NCBI GenBank assembly: GCA_036785705.1 | Contig: JAWUZG010000007.1 | Location: 310,001 to 374,000, forward strand | Direction: 5' to 3' | DNA length: 64,000 bases | Source of the DNA: Acanthornis magna | Lineage: Eukaryota > Chordata > Aves > Passeriformes > Acanthizidae | In this document: piece after piece, positions 1-8,760 of the stretch | How the letters are laid out: each line of letters starts with the position of its first letter | Position numbering within the stretch: the stretch's first letter is position 1 | Made by a program: the position numbers and the translations under genes | The notes under the pieces: generated by a model | What the model was told of the DNA's origin: nothing | What the model saw: only the letters and a program-made list of their open reading frames with translations | The model's database searches: none

Positions 1-1121
1 AAAATATGTGAGGGAGAACAACATGGAGGCACCAAGGTCAGTGGAGAAGGTGGGGGAGGAGATGCTCCAGGCGCCGGAGCTGAAAACCCTCTGCCAGCCG
101 TGGTGAAGACCATGGGGGAGCAGGTGGTCTCCCTGCAGCCCATGGAGTCCAGGGGATGCAGAGAAACCCCCCACAGCCCATGGGGAGGTGCCCACGCCAG
201 AGGAGCAGGTGGAAGCCTGCAGGAAGCTGTGATCCAGTGGGAGTCCCAGAGACTGAGAGTTGCAAAAGCCTTGCAGGAGAGAGAAAGGCTTTGCTCCCGG
301 GATGGAAACAGCCTGGCCTCGGCTTGGAATTCTGCAACCTGGAGAGAATCTCGGACAGCAGCAATCGGGCGGGGCTGCTCGTGAGATTGGACCCACGCCA
401 AAGAAGTTCACAGAGGACTGTCTCTCGTGGGAGGGACCCCCATGGCTAAGTAGAGGATTCTTTTCCCCTGATGGACTGACCCTGACCAAAGGAAAAACCC
501 CCATGCCCTGCCCCCACCCCGGAGCTGTTGGTTAGAAGGAAGGAGGGAGGGGGTGAGCTGAGAAACGGCCTTAATAGGGAGAGGGGTGAGCAGAAGAACA
601 GTGTTTGTAGCAGAAGAATTGTGGCGTTGGACTGACTAAGAAAAGCCACATATCTTGCCCCAACCCGGATCTGCTGGTTGAATGGAAGGAGGGGGCGAAT
701 AGAGAAACAGCGTCTGTAGTAGAAGAATTGTGATGGACTGACTTAAAGAAAAAAACCCCACACCCTGCCCCTGCCTGGGAGTTGTTGGTTAGTTAGAAAG
801 GTGGGAGGGGGTGAGCTGGGAAGCGGTGCCTTAAGAGGGAAGGGGGGTCAGTGAAGAAACGGTGTCTTGAGAGCTTATTTTTATCTCTGATTTATCCTCC
901 TACTCTGTTAGACTAATAAATCACTTTTTTTTTTGCAACTTTAAGTTTCCCCGCCTGCTTTTGCCCTGAATCTAGTGCGTCCCCTTATCAGTGGTCTTAT
1001 CTCAACTCATAAGTCCAGTGTTTTGTGTTAATTTTCCCTCTCTGCATAGCTGCAGCAGGAGAGAGCATAGAGAGCAAACGTCGTAGGTGCCTGGCATTTA
1101 GCCAGGGTCAAACCCGCGACA
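1..1121 (+). mobile_element. ERVL-like LTR, copy 1 (left end outside window)
   Basis: This is a long terminal repeat of an endogenous retrovirus, already under way at base 1. It shares its layout and many blocks with 48,290-49,078 and, inverted, with 60,440-60,998, so it is an interspersed family. A polyadenylation signal AATAAA lies at 915-920, followed by a T-rich stretch. The element ends in the motif GGGTCAAAC..CGACA, which I know from avian ERVL-type LTRs, with the terminal CA at 1120-1121. A primer-binding-site-like sequence follows directly, so this is a 5' LTR joined to some internal sequence. Between about 470 and 870 it carries three diverged tandem copies of a block that is single in the 48-kb copy. 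Short open frames inside it are not genes. Family assignment is from memory; the repeat nature rests on the three copies seen here. Confidence 0.75.
470..870 (+). repeat. Threefold tandem block inside LTR copy 1
   Basis: A block that begins TGGACTGAC, continues into a CCCTGCCCC-like run, then GTTGGTTAG and a purine-rich GGAGGGGGTGAGC stretch, occurs three times with anchors near 471, 627 and 733. Spacing is uneven (about 157 and 105 bp) and copies are diverged. The sister LTR at 48 kb has one copy near 48,775, so the expansion happened within this lineage of the element. Confidence 0.6.
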
Positions 1122-1195
1122 TTTGTGGTGGCCCGTACGGGGACTCATGAGTGTTTTGAGATGAGAGTACTGATTTGGAAAAATAATGGGCAAAG
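1122..1195 (+). other. Primer-binding-site-like sequence and short leader
   Basis: Immediately after the LTR's terminal CA comes TTTGTGGTGGCCCGTACGGG, which has the position and TGG..GCCC..ACGGGG look of a retroviral primer-binding site. I cannot name the tRNA with confidence. About 50 bases of leader follow, then the sequence changes abruptly at 1196 into the duplicated gene-like module. The matching copy at 4163 has quite different sequence to its left, so 1195/1196 is a real breakpoint. Confidence 0.5.
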
Positions 1196-1844
1196 GACCA
1201 GGAACCAGCCACAGAAGAGTCAAAAGCTGCAGGAAGACCTGCAGAACGTGCCCAAAGCCTTCCTGCACCTACAGTGATCAACACCCAGGCTCGACGGAGA
1301 TGGCGAAGCTTGTCTGGAGAGCTCTGAGGGCATGTGGAACAGCAAGATCTGGAGCACAGCAGGGATGTGTCAGCAGCAGTTAAGACCCACTGCAGCAGAG
1401 GCAGACAGTCCCCCAGCTGATGCTGTGGTGTGGCTGGATGCCAAACACAGCCTGAATGACCTCACTGAGAAGGCCTTTCTTATGGCCCAACGACCATTTG
1501 AATAACCTGAAGAAGAGTAGGAGCAGGAAGGAAGCATGGACGGGGCAAGGGCAGGCAGAGGCAGAGCTGCAGAGGCAGAGAGCCCTGCACATGGCCTGCA
1601 CAGCCCCACAGTCCATGACCATCCTCTGCTGGACACAGCAGAGTACGGCAGGAGTGAGGCTCCTCTCTCCTGTATCTTCCTCTCCTGTGGGCCTTTAATG
1701 GACAATGACTACTTCACATACATAGGCATTTATATATATACACCCCCATATATACTTTTATAGATTCACCCATATTTATATATATACACATATGTGCATA
1801 TACATAAATATACATATAGATATATAGACACACACATATATACA

Positions 1845-1905
<61 letters not shown>

Positions 1906-1911
1906 AAACAT
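1196..1911 (+). pseudogene. Truncated tandem copy A of the FLDAKDYY-module locus
   Basis: This stretch repeats 4163-4819 at a constant offset of 2967 bases. Over 1196 to about 1675 I see only two mismatches and no gaps; beyond that, similarity falls to roughly three quarters but continues through the AT-rich tail. It contains the end of one module (residues like AGRPAERAQSLPAP in one frame) and a diverged third module starting near 1416, WLDAK..LNDLTEKAFLMAQRPFE, which then meets stop codons (PFE*PEEE*). Everything upstream of the module end is missing, replaced by the ERV leader at 1195. I do not recognise the family. It is best read as a 5'-truncated, non-functional tandem copy of the locus at 1912-4819. 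Confidence 0.6.
1719..1903. repeat. AT-rich tail with (TG)n(TA)n microsatellite
   Basis: TATA-rich low-complexity sequence ends in a perfect (TG)n run at 1845-1859 and about 22 TA units to 1902. The corresponding place in the second tandem copy (4680-4815) is also TATA-rich but lacks the long pure TA run, so the dinucleotide array expanded after duplication. Confidence 0.9.
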
Positions 1912-2127
1912 CCCTGAGCAGGGATGCAGGTGCAGGGACAGGCCACCAGCATCAAGGGGAACAGCAGGACCAGGCAGGGCTGAGAGTGCACGTTGTGTGC
2001 CACCAAAGCACTTTGTGGCGGTGGGGGCATGGGCCTGTTTTGAAAGAGGTCATCAAAGAGGAGTGTGTCCTTCAAGTGTCCTTCAAGAGGAGGCCTTCAA
2101 AGGAGCCGCACAGGAGCTTCCGGGCCC

Positions 2128-2793
2128 ATGGCTCCTGGGAAGCCACAGCAGCAGGATAGCCTGGAGGGCAGAGAACCACAGAGCCAAGGACAGGGTTCCT
2201 CCCTGAGGCGCTCCGGGGGGCTCCGTGACACACCTGGGCAGGTGAGTGCCAACACCAAAATGGCACGGCCTGCGACAGGACAGGACAGGGCCACAAGCCT
2301 CCCATGGCTTGTGGGAGGCTACACTGCACCACAGCAGCCACAGGTGACACCTAGGAGATGCACTGTGGGCACCATAGACAACAGAGTGACACTAGGGTGG
2401 CTGGGAGCCCATGCTGCAGCCAGTGAGCCAGTGGCCTTGAGCAAGGAGCAGGAGTGTGAAGGTGCCATTGGTCCAGAGCTGTGTGAGGAAGAGGAGTGGG
2501 AAGATGCCCTTGATGTTGAGCTCTCTGAGGAGGAGCAATGGCAGGATGCTCTTGATACTGAGCTTTTTGAGTAGGAAGAATGGGAAGATACCCTTGATGA
2601 TGACCTTTTTGAGGAGGAGGAATGGGAAGACACAACAGACTCAGAGCTGTGCCTAGGGACAGATGACATTGGGTCATCTCCTGTCCATCACCTGGTCAAT
2701 TCCATGGGCCTGGAGGACAACAAAGGCTCCTACACTGGTCCCAAGGTATGCGACCCTACCTGCAACACAGAAGGGCTGCAACATGGGCCCTGA
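2128..2793 (+). pseudogene. Copy B, 5' part: acidic-repeat reading frame with one nonsense codon
   Basis: An ATG at 2128 in a fair context (cccATGg) opens 38 codons that run to CAG at 2239-2241, followed by GTGAGT, a consensus splice donor. The same frame also stays open through the donor, so either an exon or continuous coding is possible. From 2476 the frame encodes four 14-residue acidic repeats of the type ELxEEEEWEDALD. The third has TAG at 2572-2574 where units 2 and 4 have GAG. After that stop the frame is open to TGA at 2791, with another donor-like AAG|GTATGC at 2743-2750. A high density of Glu/Asp/Trp with no Cys/His pattern suggests a disordered acidic protein. No known domain is recognised. 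Because of the in-frame stop it is called a pseudogene, although splicing that skips the repeat is not excluded. Confidence 0.45.
2476..2652 (+). repeat. 42-bp acidic coding repeat, four units
   Basis: Units lie at 2476-2517, 2518-2559, 2560-2601 and 2602-2643, with a partial fifth to 2652. Each encodes 14 residues with a conserved WEDxxD or WQDALD core. All units have the same length, and differences are mostly substitutions, which fits a repeat kept in frame by selection in the past. Confidence 0.85.
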
Positions 2794-4293
2794 CAGACAC
2801 AGCAGCAGAGGCAGTGAGGCGGGCATATTGGGCAGCCAGACCCACAGATCATGGCCTGGCTATCCCGGACACAGCCAAGCACATCCCAGAGGAGATCCCA
2901 AACAGAGCTATGACTGTGATCCAGGGATCTGAGGAGCATGTGGAAGAACACAGGGACGTGGAACAACGTGCTGATGAAGGGATGAGAAGAACATCCCCAG
3001 CAGCAGGGACAGAGAGCCCAGGACATACCAGGCACCGTCGAACAGCTGATGATCCGGTATTCCTGGATGCAAAAGACTACTACCAGACAGAGGTCATTAA
3101 GAAGGCTGTGTTTGTTGTCCAGAAACCATTTGAATACCCAGAGGAGCAGCAGGAACAGGAACTGAGCCCTGAGGAATCAACAGCTGCAGGAAGACCTGCA
3201 GGACGTGCCCAAAGCCTTCCTGCACCGACAGCGATTAACACCCCGGCTCAATGGAGATGGGTGAGTGTGGAGGGGCAAATCATGGTTGCCGCCCTCTCCT
3301 CAGACGGCCCCGCCCAGGACCTCAATGATCGCTTCGAGGAGGCGGACTCGGACGTATGAGAATGCCCCCTGGGCTGGCCCCAGGCGTGGCCTCCGCCTTG
3401 ACTCCGCCCAAGTTTCCAGCGATTTCCCTGCCACTCAGGGACCTCGGCTGGCTCTGGGAGTGGCTTGGCCACTGGCCCCGCCCTCCTTCCAGACCCTTCG
3501 GGCTAATCATTAAGTTGATAGCTTCCTATGTTCATGGCCCGCCTCTGAGTTGGTATCATTGGTTCGCTGAGTTTTGTACCCGCCTCACTCCTCTGTTCAC
3601 ATTGGTCGCGGTGTCCCCCTTTTAAGCTGATGTAAGGCTCTGCTCGGGGCTGGCTCTGCCAGATCCGCAGGTGCGCCACCACCCTTATCCTCGTTCTTAA
3701 TAAACGTCTGCTGTGGCAAGCCAGTGGCTCCACGCCTTTATCTCTTCGCGCCGCCCTTCTCAGCGACGCCTTACACAGAGCTCGACGGCCCTGGACTGCT
3801 GTGCCTCTCGGTGATCCACCCACCCCTGGCCCTGCGGGGCAAGCAGCACGCGTCAGCGGCGGAGCCTGTTGGGCAGTCCGGCGACTACCACCATGACGCG
3901 TGGTCCTCTGGGGCGACCCTAGCCGGGCAACTTTGCTAGGGGCAGACAAACGGTCTGCGACAGGTGAGGCATGTCTGGAGAGCACTGAGTGCTCTGCACT
4001 CAGCCTCCACTGGCACCTCTGGCAAAGGAAAGAAGGAGAAGGAGCACCCAGCAGCTGATGCTCCGGTATTCCTGGATGCTAAAGACTACTACCGGACAGA
4101 GGTCATAAAGAAGGCCCTGCTTATGGTCCAGGGACCCTTTGAATACTCAGAGGAGCAGCACGACCAGGAACCAGCCACAGAAGAGTCAAAAGCTGCAGGA
4201 AGACCTGCAGAACGTGCCCAAAGCCTTCCTGCACCTACAGTGATCAACACCCAGGCTCGACGGAGGTGGCGAAGCTTGTCTGGAGAGCTCTGA
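2748..4293 (+). pseudogene. Copy B, module-repeat reading frame split by a solo LTR
   Basis: An open frame from ATG 2748 carries module 1 (PVFLDAKDYYQTEVIKKA, then PFEYPEEQQEQE, then an AGRPAGRAQSLPAP-like linker). It is interrupted at 3266 by a 697-bp solo LTR. On the far side, from 3969, the same frame resumes without shift when the LTR and one 6-bp target copy are discounted. It carries module 2 (PVFLDAKDYYRTEVIKKA; PFEYSEEQ) and ends at TGA 4291-4293. Counting both sides, the frame is about 280 codons. Modules 1 and 2 lie about 306 bp apart without the LTR. The modules are Lys/Glu-rich with no visible signal peptide or membrane segment. I do not recognise the family or a catalytic motif. 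As it stands the frame runs 32 codons into the LTR before a stop at 3357, so the product would be truncated. Confidence 0.5.
3266..3962 (+). mobile_element. Solo LTR with 6-bp TSD, class II (ERVK-like)
   Basis: The element runs from TGTGGAGGGG to TCTGCGACA and is flanked on both sides by GGTGAG (3260-3265 and 3963-3968), a perfect 6-bp duplication as expected for alpha/beta-like retroviral integrases. Inside are inverted CCAAT boxes (ATTGG near 3568 and 3601), a TTTTAAG TATA-like box near 3620 and AATAAA at 3699-3704. The element is GC-rich and CpG-rich, unlike its AT-rich distal surroundings. The minus-strand LTR at 7296-7727 has the same start and the same CCAAT/TATA spacing, so the two are related. 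It sits in the module reading frame of the decayed locus. No internal retroviral genes remain, which is the usual result of LTR-LTR recombination. Confidence 0.9.
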
Positions 4294-4819
4294 GGGCATG
4301 TGGAACAGCAAGATCTGGAGCACAGCAGGGATGTGTCAGCAGCAGTTAAGACCCACTGCAGCAGAGGCAGACAGTCCCCCAGCTGATGCTGTGGTGTGGC
4401 TGGATGCCAAACACAGCCTGAATGACCTCACTGAGAAGGCCTTGCTTATGGCCCAACGACCATTTGAATAACCTGAAGAAGAGTAGGAGCAGGAAGGAAG
4501 CATGGACGGGGCAAGGGCAGGCAGAGGCAGAGCTGCAGAGGCAGAGAGCCCTGCACATGGCCTGCACAGCCCCACAGTCCATGACCATCCTCTGCTGGAC
4601 ACAGCAGAGTACGGCAGGAGTGAGGCTCCTCTCTCCTGTACCTTCCACGCTTGTAGGGATGTAATTGATAATGACCCCTTTATATACATAGGCATATATA
4701 TATACACCCCTATATTTGCTTTTATAGATACACCCTTTTTTATATATATACACATATATACACATATATAAAAACATATATATAGACACATGCATATACA
4801 CGTATATATATACAAACAT
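4294..4819 (+). pseudogene. Copy B, third diverged module and AT-rich tail
   Basis: This follows the stop of module 2. A third module begins near 4382 (WLDAK..LTEKALLMAQRPFE), about 328 bp after module 2 and in another frame. It reaches stops at the PFE*PEEE* position, exactly as in copy A near 1503. The shared stops mean the third module was already dead, or was non-coding 3' sequence, before the tandem duplication. The tail from about 4680 is TATA-rich low-complexity sequence and ends where similarity to copy A ends (ACAAACAT). Confidence 0.5.
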
Positions 4820-6489
4820 ATGTAGCACCCCTAAGAGTTAATCACCATACATAGGCTATTTCAGCGTAATTTTTTTAATATAGTAGTAGTGTGTGTAGCT
4901 TGTCTACAAATTTGTTTACAGCAAAAACAGTATTTTTCTGTAGCTAAAACTCACTTCCTCACCCCACTCAACTTCAGAAATACCCAGCATAGAAGGAACA
5001 GAGTTCGAAAAATACAAGAACTTGTTTAATAAATGCATGTTTTCTGAATGTTATGAAGTCTGCAGTAACTTTTTTCACCCCAATGGACAAGAATCTGGGT
5101 ATTTGCTTAGGTGACACAGACAAGGGGGTTTGTACTGTCACTGTAAGTTTCCTTCAGAAGGAAGCCTCACTACTGTTCCATTTCCCTTCCTGATCGGAGC
5201 CTTCTCAGTAGTGTTCAAGGCAATTCAGATCTACAGCAAGGTAAAGGATTTCTCTGGTAAATTTGTAGGGCCAGGATAATTAACCAAGACTACCACCTAG
5301 CATAACGCCATCTATTTCAACAGAAGAAAGAACTCTTTTTACAATTCTGAATGAATTTTTAAACACCAAAAGACAAATCTCTACTTCATTAATCACATGT
5401 TGGTCCAACCATTACAGAAACCTGAAATACTTAATATTCGTATAAAAAATTTTTTTTTCATTCTCCCTTTCCTGGTAAATTAAGTTGCCATCTCCCTCCT
5501 ACTCAAACATGGTTTTATTTTATATTCAACACAAAAATCAAAATAATAAAAACATTAACACCACAAACCTAAAACTGTAAAATAACAGAAATTGTTTCTC
5601 CTTCATTAATAAATACCATAACCTTGTTGGTTTGTTTGGTGGTGTGGGTTTCTTTTGCCTGTGGAGTGGCTTAGCACCAAACAGGAGACACCCTATGTTT
5701 AGGCCACCTCTGTAACAATATAATCTTGAATATTTCACTTACTGTGAACTCAGACACTAAGTTTATAAACAATTTCAACCTACAGAGAATTCCATTTGAA
5801 AACACCATGGCATTAAATAAGGAAGACATAGAAGTTAAGAAATTAAACCTCACTGATGCATTTCTTTGAGCTCAGGGAAGGAAAGCAAAGAGATTACAGA
5901 TTTCAAGGCCATTTAGCGTAAGAATTTACAGTTTTAAGAGACAGAAAAAAAACCATTTGCACCAATATAGGAAGAAAAATTGTAATTCCGTCAGGGTTTC
6001 AATATCAAAATTCAACGCAATAATTTTTCATCATATTATTGCAGTTCTATGCTTATTTAGACAAGACAGAGTTGAATTTATAGCTGAATTTAATTGTGAA
6101 TTGTAATTGTGTCTAATTTATTTAGAGGGAAATCTAAACCTGAATTTTTTTTTCAGGTGCTAATCTTTCAAAAGAAGTAGCAGGGTTAGAAGTAGCCGCG
6201 TATAGAGTTAACTATATAATTTCAGTTTTCAAGGTTTTTCTTGTATATAATCAAACTTGCTAATTTAGTTCATGAGCTTTTTTCCCAAGAAACAGTTTTA
6301 CCACTGCATAGCAGAATTCGCTAGGGATATTAAAGGCTTTTTTGGGTATACTCGTTCTTCCAAACTCTCTCCCACAATGACTACATGTTCATCCCATCCT
6401 GCCTTAAAACAGGAGTCTGGGAGGATACTTTTTGATAGATTCCTCAGATGAAAATAAAGCGCGAATGCGGCAATTATTATATCTGATAA
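4820..6489. other. Anonymous AT-rich sequence
   Basis: This is ordinary AT-rich DNA with short A and T runs. I see no convincing exon, RNA gene or recognisable repeat. It forms the approach to the CpG island. A TTAATAAAAG TATA-like motif lies at 6497-6506, at the left edge of the GC-rich block. Confidence 0.4.
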
Positions 6490-7290
6490 CTCTTTCTTAA
6501 TAAAAGAGCGCTCCCTGGGAGGGAGATAGCAAAGGGAGCAAAGAGAGGAGACCAGAGGCGGAGGGAGAAATGGAAGGCAGGGCCAGCGCTCCGCTGTAGC
6601 CGCGGCGCCCCTTGGTGTCTGCGGGGCAGAGCAGCGTTCGTGCAGAGCTGCGCTGAGCCCGCGCGGCTCTTGGCAGCGGCTGGGCGCCATTTGCCACCAG
6701 CAGCAGCTGCGTGTCCCTGCCGTGGGTGAAGAACAGCCTGCCGTGGCCACGGGCACGCTCGGGGAGCAGCTGCGGCTGGCAGGCTCGGGGCGCGGCTCTT
6801 GGCAGCGGCAGCGGCGGCTGCTCCGCCGGGGAAACAGCAGAGCACGAGGCTGTGGCGGCCACGGAGCTGCCTCGGGGAAACGGCAAAGCAGTGCAGGACA
6901 GGGGCGGACAGGGAACACAGCCCGGGAAGAAGCAGCACCGCCCGCAGGCAGAAAAAGGCGAGCGAGGTAGCGAAGGAGCGAGGGGAGCCGAGCTGAGCCT
7001 GCAGGCGAAAGCTGCTCCCTCACAGAGCCCGAGAAAATGGCGGCGGCTCTGTGGCAGCTCAGTGCTGCTCTGCGCTCAGGCTCCTCCCTAGCTCGATTTC
7101 CCGAGCATTTTTTCCCGGGCATCCGGGGATGTGCCCCCGGCAAGGGAGGGTCGCTTCCAGCCCGGCCGGGGAAGGCTTTCTGTGCCCTGACTGGGGCCAT
7201 GCGAAGCCTCCCGCGGGGAGAGAGCTCCCGGCGTGTATTCCGCCCTGAAGGAATTGTTCACGGCAAGAGCATTTAGCCAGGCAGATGTCA
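6490..7290. promoter_or_regulatory. CpG island, possible promoter or first exon
   Basis: An abrupt GC-rich, CpG-dense block of about 800 bp lies in AT-rich surroundings. This is typical of vertebrate promoters. On the plus strand a TTAATAAAAG box at 6497-6506 stands at its left edge, and gaaaATGGcgg at 7037 opens a 79-codon frame whose start (MAAALWQLSAALRSGSSLAR) is Ala/Leu/Arg-rich and could pass for a mitochondrial presequence. No good splice donor follows. On the minus strand a 300-codon frame (7200 to 6298) crosses the whole island and 60 AT-rich codons beyond. Its GC-rich part is Pro/Arg/Ser/Ala-biased, as expected from composition. A 20-bp direct repeat, GCGCGGCTCTTGGCAGCGGC, lies at 6661-6680 and 6790-6809. 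A solo LTR is inserted just to the right. The island could be an active promoter, the 5' end of an unseen gene, or leftover repeat. Confidence 0.55.
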
Positions 7291-7295
7291 GAGCC

Positions 7296-7727
7296 TGTAG
7301 CAGACACATAATGATGGAAGAAGCCGACGAGGTAAAAGGTGGCAAAAGTTTATTGACTATCCCTTCTGCACCGCTATCACGTACAGGGAAAATGGCCGCA
7401 ATGGTACTAGCTCAGCCGCTTAAATGGGGAGCAGAACAGCCAATCGGGAAAGAGGAAGGGGGCGGGTACAAGCGAATGCAACCAATGGTAACATCAAGGG
7501 GTGGGGCACAGTTCAAAGGAACCAATAATATGCCTAAGGGACAAGAAGGCTCTGGAGGGATGGGCGGTGCAGGCCCCTGGGCACGCCCAACTCCAGGCCC
7601 CCAGGGCGGACCCGTCAGCCTGGGAGGCAGAGGAGACAGCCAAGTGCCCACCCGGGCAGGGCTCTCTTCTCTGAGGGGGGAGAAGATAGGAAGCATTGGC
7701 TTGGGGGAAGAGGGGCAACCCTCCACA
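7296..7727 (-). mobile_element. Solo LTR with 6-bp TSD, minus strand, related to the 3.3-kb LTR
   Basis: Read on the minus strand it runs from TGTGGAGGGTTGCC to TGTCTGCTACA, with perfect 6-bp flanks (AGAGCC at 7290-7295 and 7728-7733 on the plus strand). Three inverted CCAAT boxes, an ATTTAAGC TATA-like box (plus 7418-7425) and AATAAA (plus TTTATT 7349-7354) come in the right order for U3-R-U5. Start sequence and box spacing match the LTR at 3266-3962, placing both in one class II-like group. There is no internal region. It landed at the edge of the CpG island. Confidence 0.9.
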
Positions 7728-7823
7728 AGAGCCCAGTACTCTCTCACCAGATCCTCTTAGATATTCCACATGTGGAAGCTGTGATCACTCATACAACTTC
7801 GCTCATTTGAAGATGCTTGATAT

Positions 7824-8066
7824 TGTCAGGAAAAATTAATCCACAAACACCAGAGGTTTATGTCCAAAAAGGAGACGGAGGGGTCCTGTAACTTTATTTG
7901 TGAATAAAGGGAGAGGTCATGGGCATTTCCCGTGGGGTCTCTCGAATTGCTAGAGGACACAGCTTCTTTTTATCCTAATTTCCCAGCCGCACGTTCCCTC
8001 TCTTTTTTCCCCACTGCCTGAGGTACTTGAGAGGTACAGACTCCCTGGAATGCCTAATGCAGACAC
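7824..8066 (-). mobile_element. Minus-strand LTR fragment
   Basis: On the minus strand this reads as an LTR 3' part. It has CTTTATTCACAAATAAAG (nested poly-A signals), a GACCCC..CTCC U5-like stretch, and an end at TTTTTCCTGACA next to 7824. The 5' part is not clear and no target duplication is found. A 14-bp repeat (CCTAATGCAGACAC at 8053-8066 and 8084-8097) marks its other side. I judge it a truncated ERV LTR. Confidence 0.5.
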
Positions 8067-8106
8067 AAGTAATACACATCACCCCTAATGCAGACACCTT
8101 CAATAC

Positions 8107-8754
8107 TGTGAAAAACAAAAGTTCACTCTCCTGTTAAAATTTAAAAGTTTAATAAAGGACAATAGGGGACGAAGACAATAAAGCAAAGGAACAGCGCTGG
8201 GTGCTTGGCCCTTAGCCCAAAAGCACACCTGCCATTGATGGAGTTGTCTTAAATACTCTCTGCATTGCATCAGCTTCATGCCTATTCATAAGCATTCATG
8301 CAAATTTGAACTTTTCTCCAAACTAGTTTGCATATTCCAAGAACTGTTTAGCATGGCTCCTCCTTGGTCCTGCCTTTTATAGCATGTGTATTTCTTGGCT
8401 GTGGTCTTTTCAGTTTTTGTTATCATCTCCAGTTTGGGCTTTACTCCGTGGTTCTTGCATTTGGTTATAGGTGATAGTCAGGTATCAGTGTCGGGTCTTC
8501 ATTGTGCTGTTCTTTGGATGTTATCCAGTCAAGCAGGCAGTACTGTTAAGTGAAAGTATAAGCTTTTTAAACTAACACTATTAGTTATTTTACTACTATA
8601 TCAAAATCTAGTTAATAACAGAAATAAAAGCATTTGTTATTGTTATGTACCTCTAGCTTTATAACAAGGCTACTTCTGTAAAAAGAATAAAACCATACAC
8701 ACAATATCCCTTCTAATATTTGTGAAAAGCCAACACTATAATATGTATTTATCA
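8107..8754 (-). mobile_element. Minus-strand ERV LTR with 6-bp TSD
   Basis: On the minus strand the element runs from TGATAAATAC to TTTGTTTTTCACA. It has a TATTTAAG box (plus about 8248-8255), then TTTGCTTTATTGTCTTCGTC and a TTTATTAAAC poly-A signal. I recognise this layout from abundant songbird LTRs. The flanks are CAATAC at 8101-8106 and 8755-8760, a perfect 6-bp duplication. A G7 purine run just outside the 5' end on the minus strand (plus 8761-8775) looks like a polypurine tract, so an alternative start a few bases earlier with attached internal sequence is possible. Confidence 0.8.
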
Positions 8755-8760
8755 CAATAC

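Noticed and set aside
1776..2159. Frames with alternating Tyr/Ile stretches
   Set aside because: They are translations of the TA/TG microsatellite.
6298..7200. 300-codon minus-strand frame as a protein-coding gene
   Set aside because: Its bias (Pro, Arg, Ser, Ala, Cys) follows the CpG island's composition, and I see no domain. Kept only as part of the island finding.
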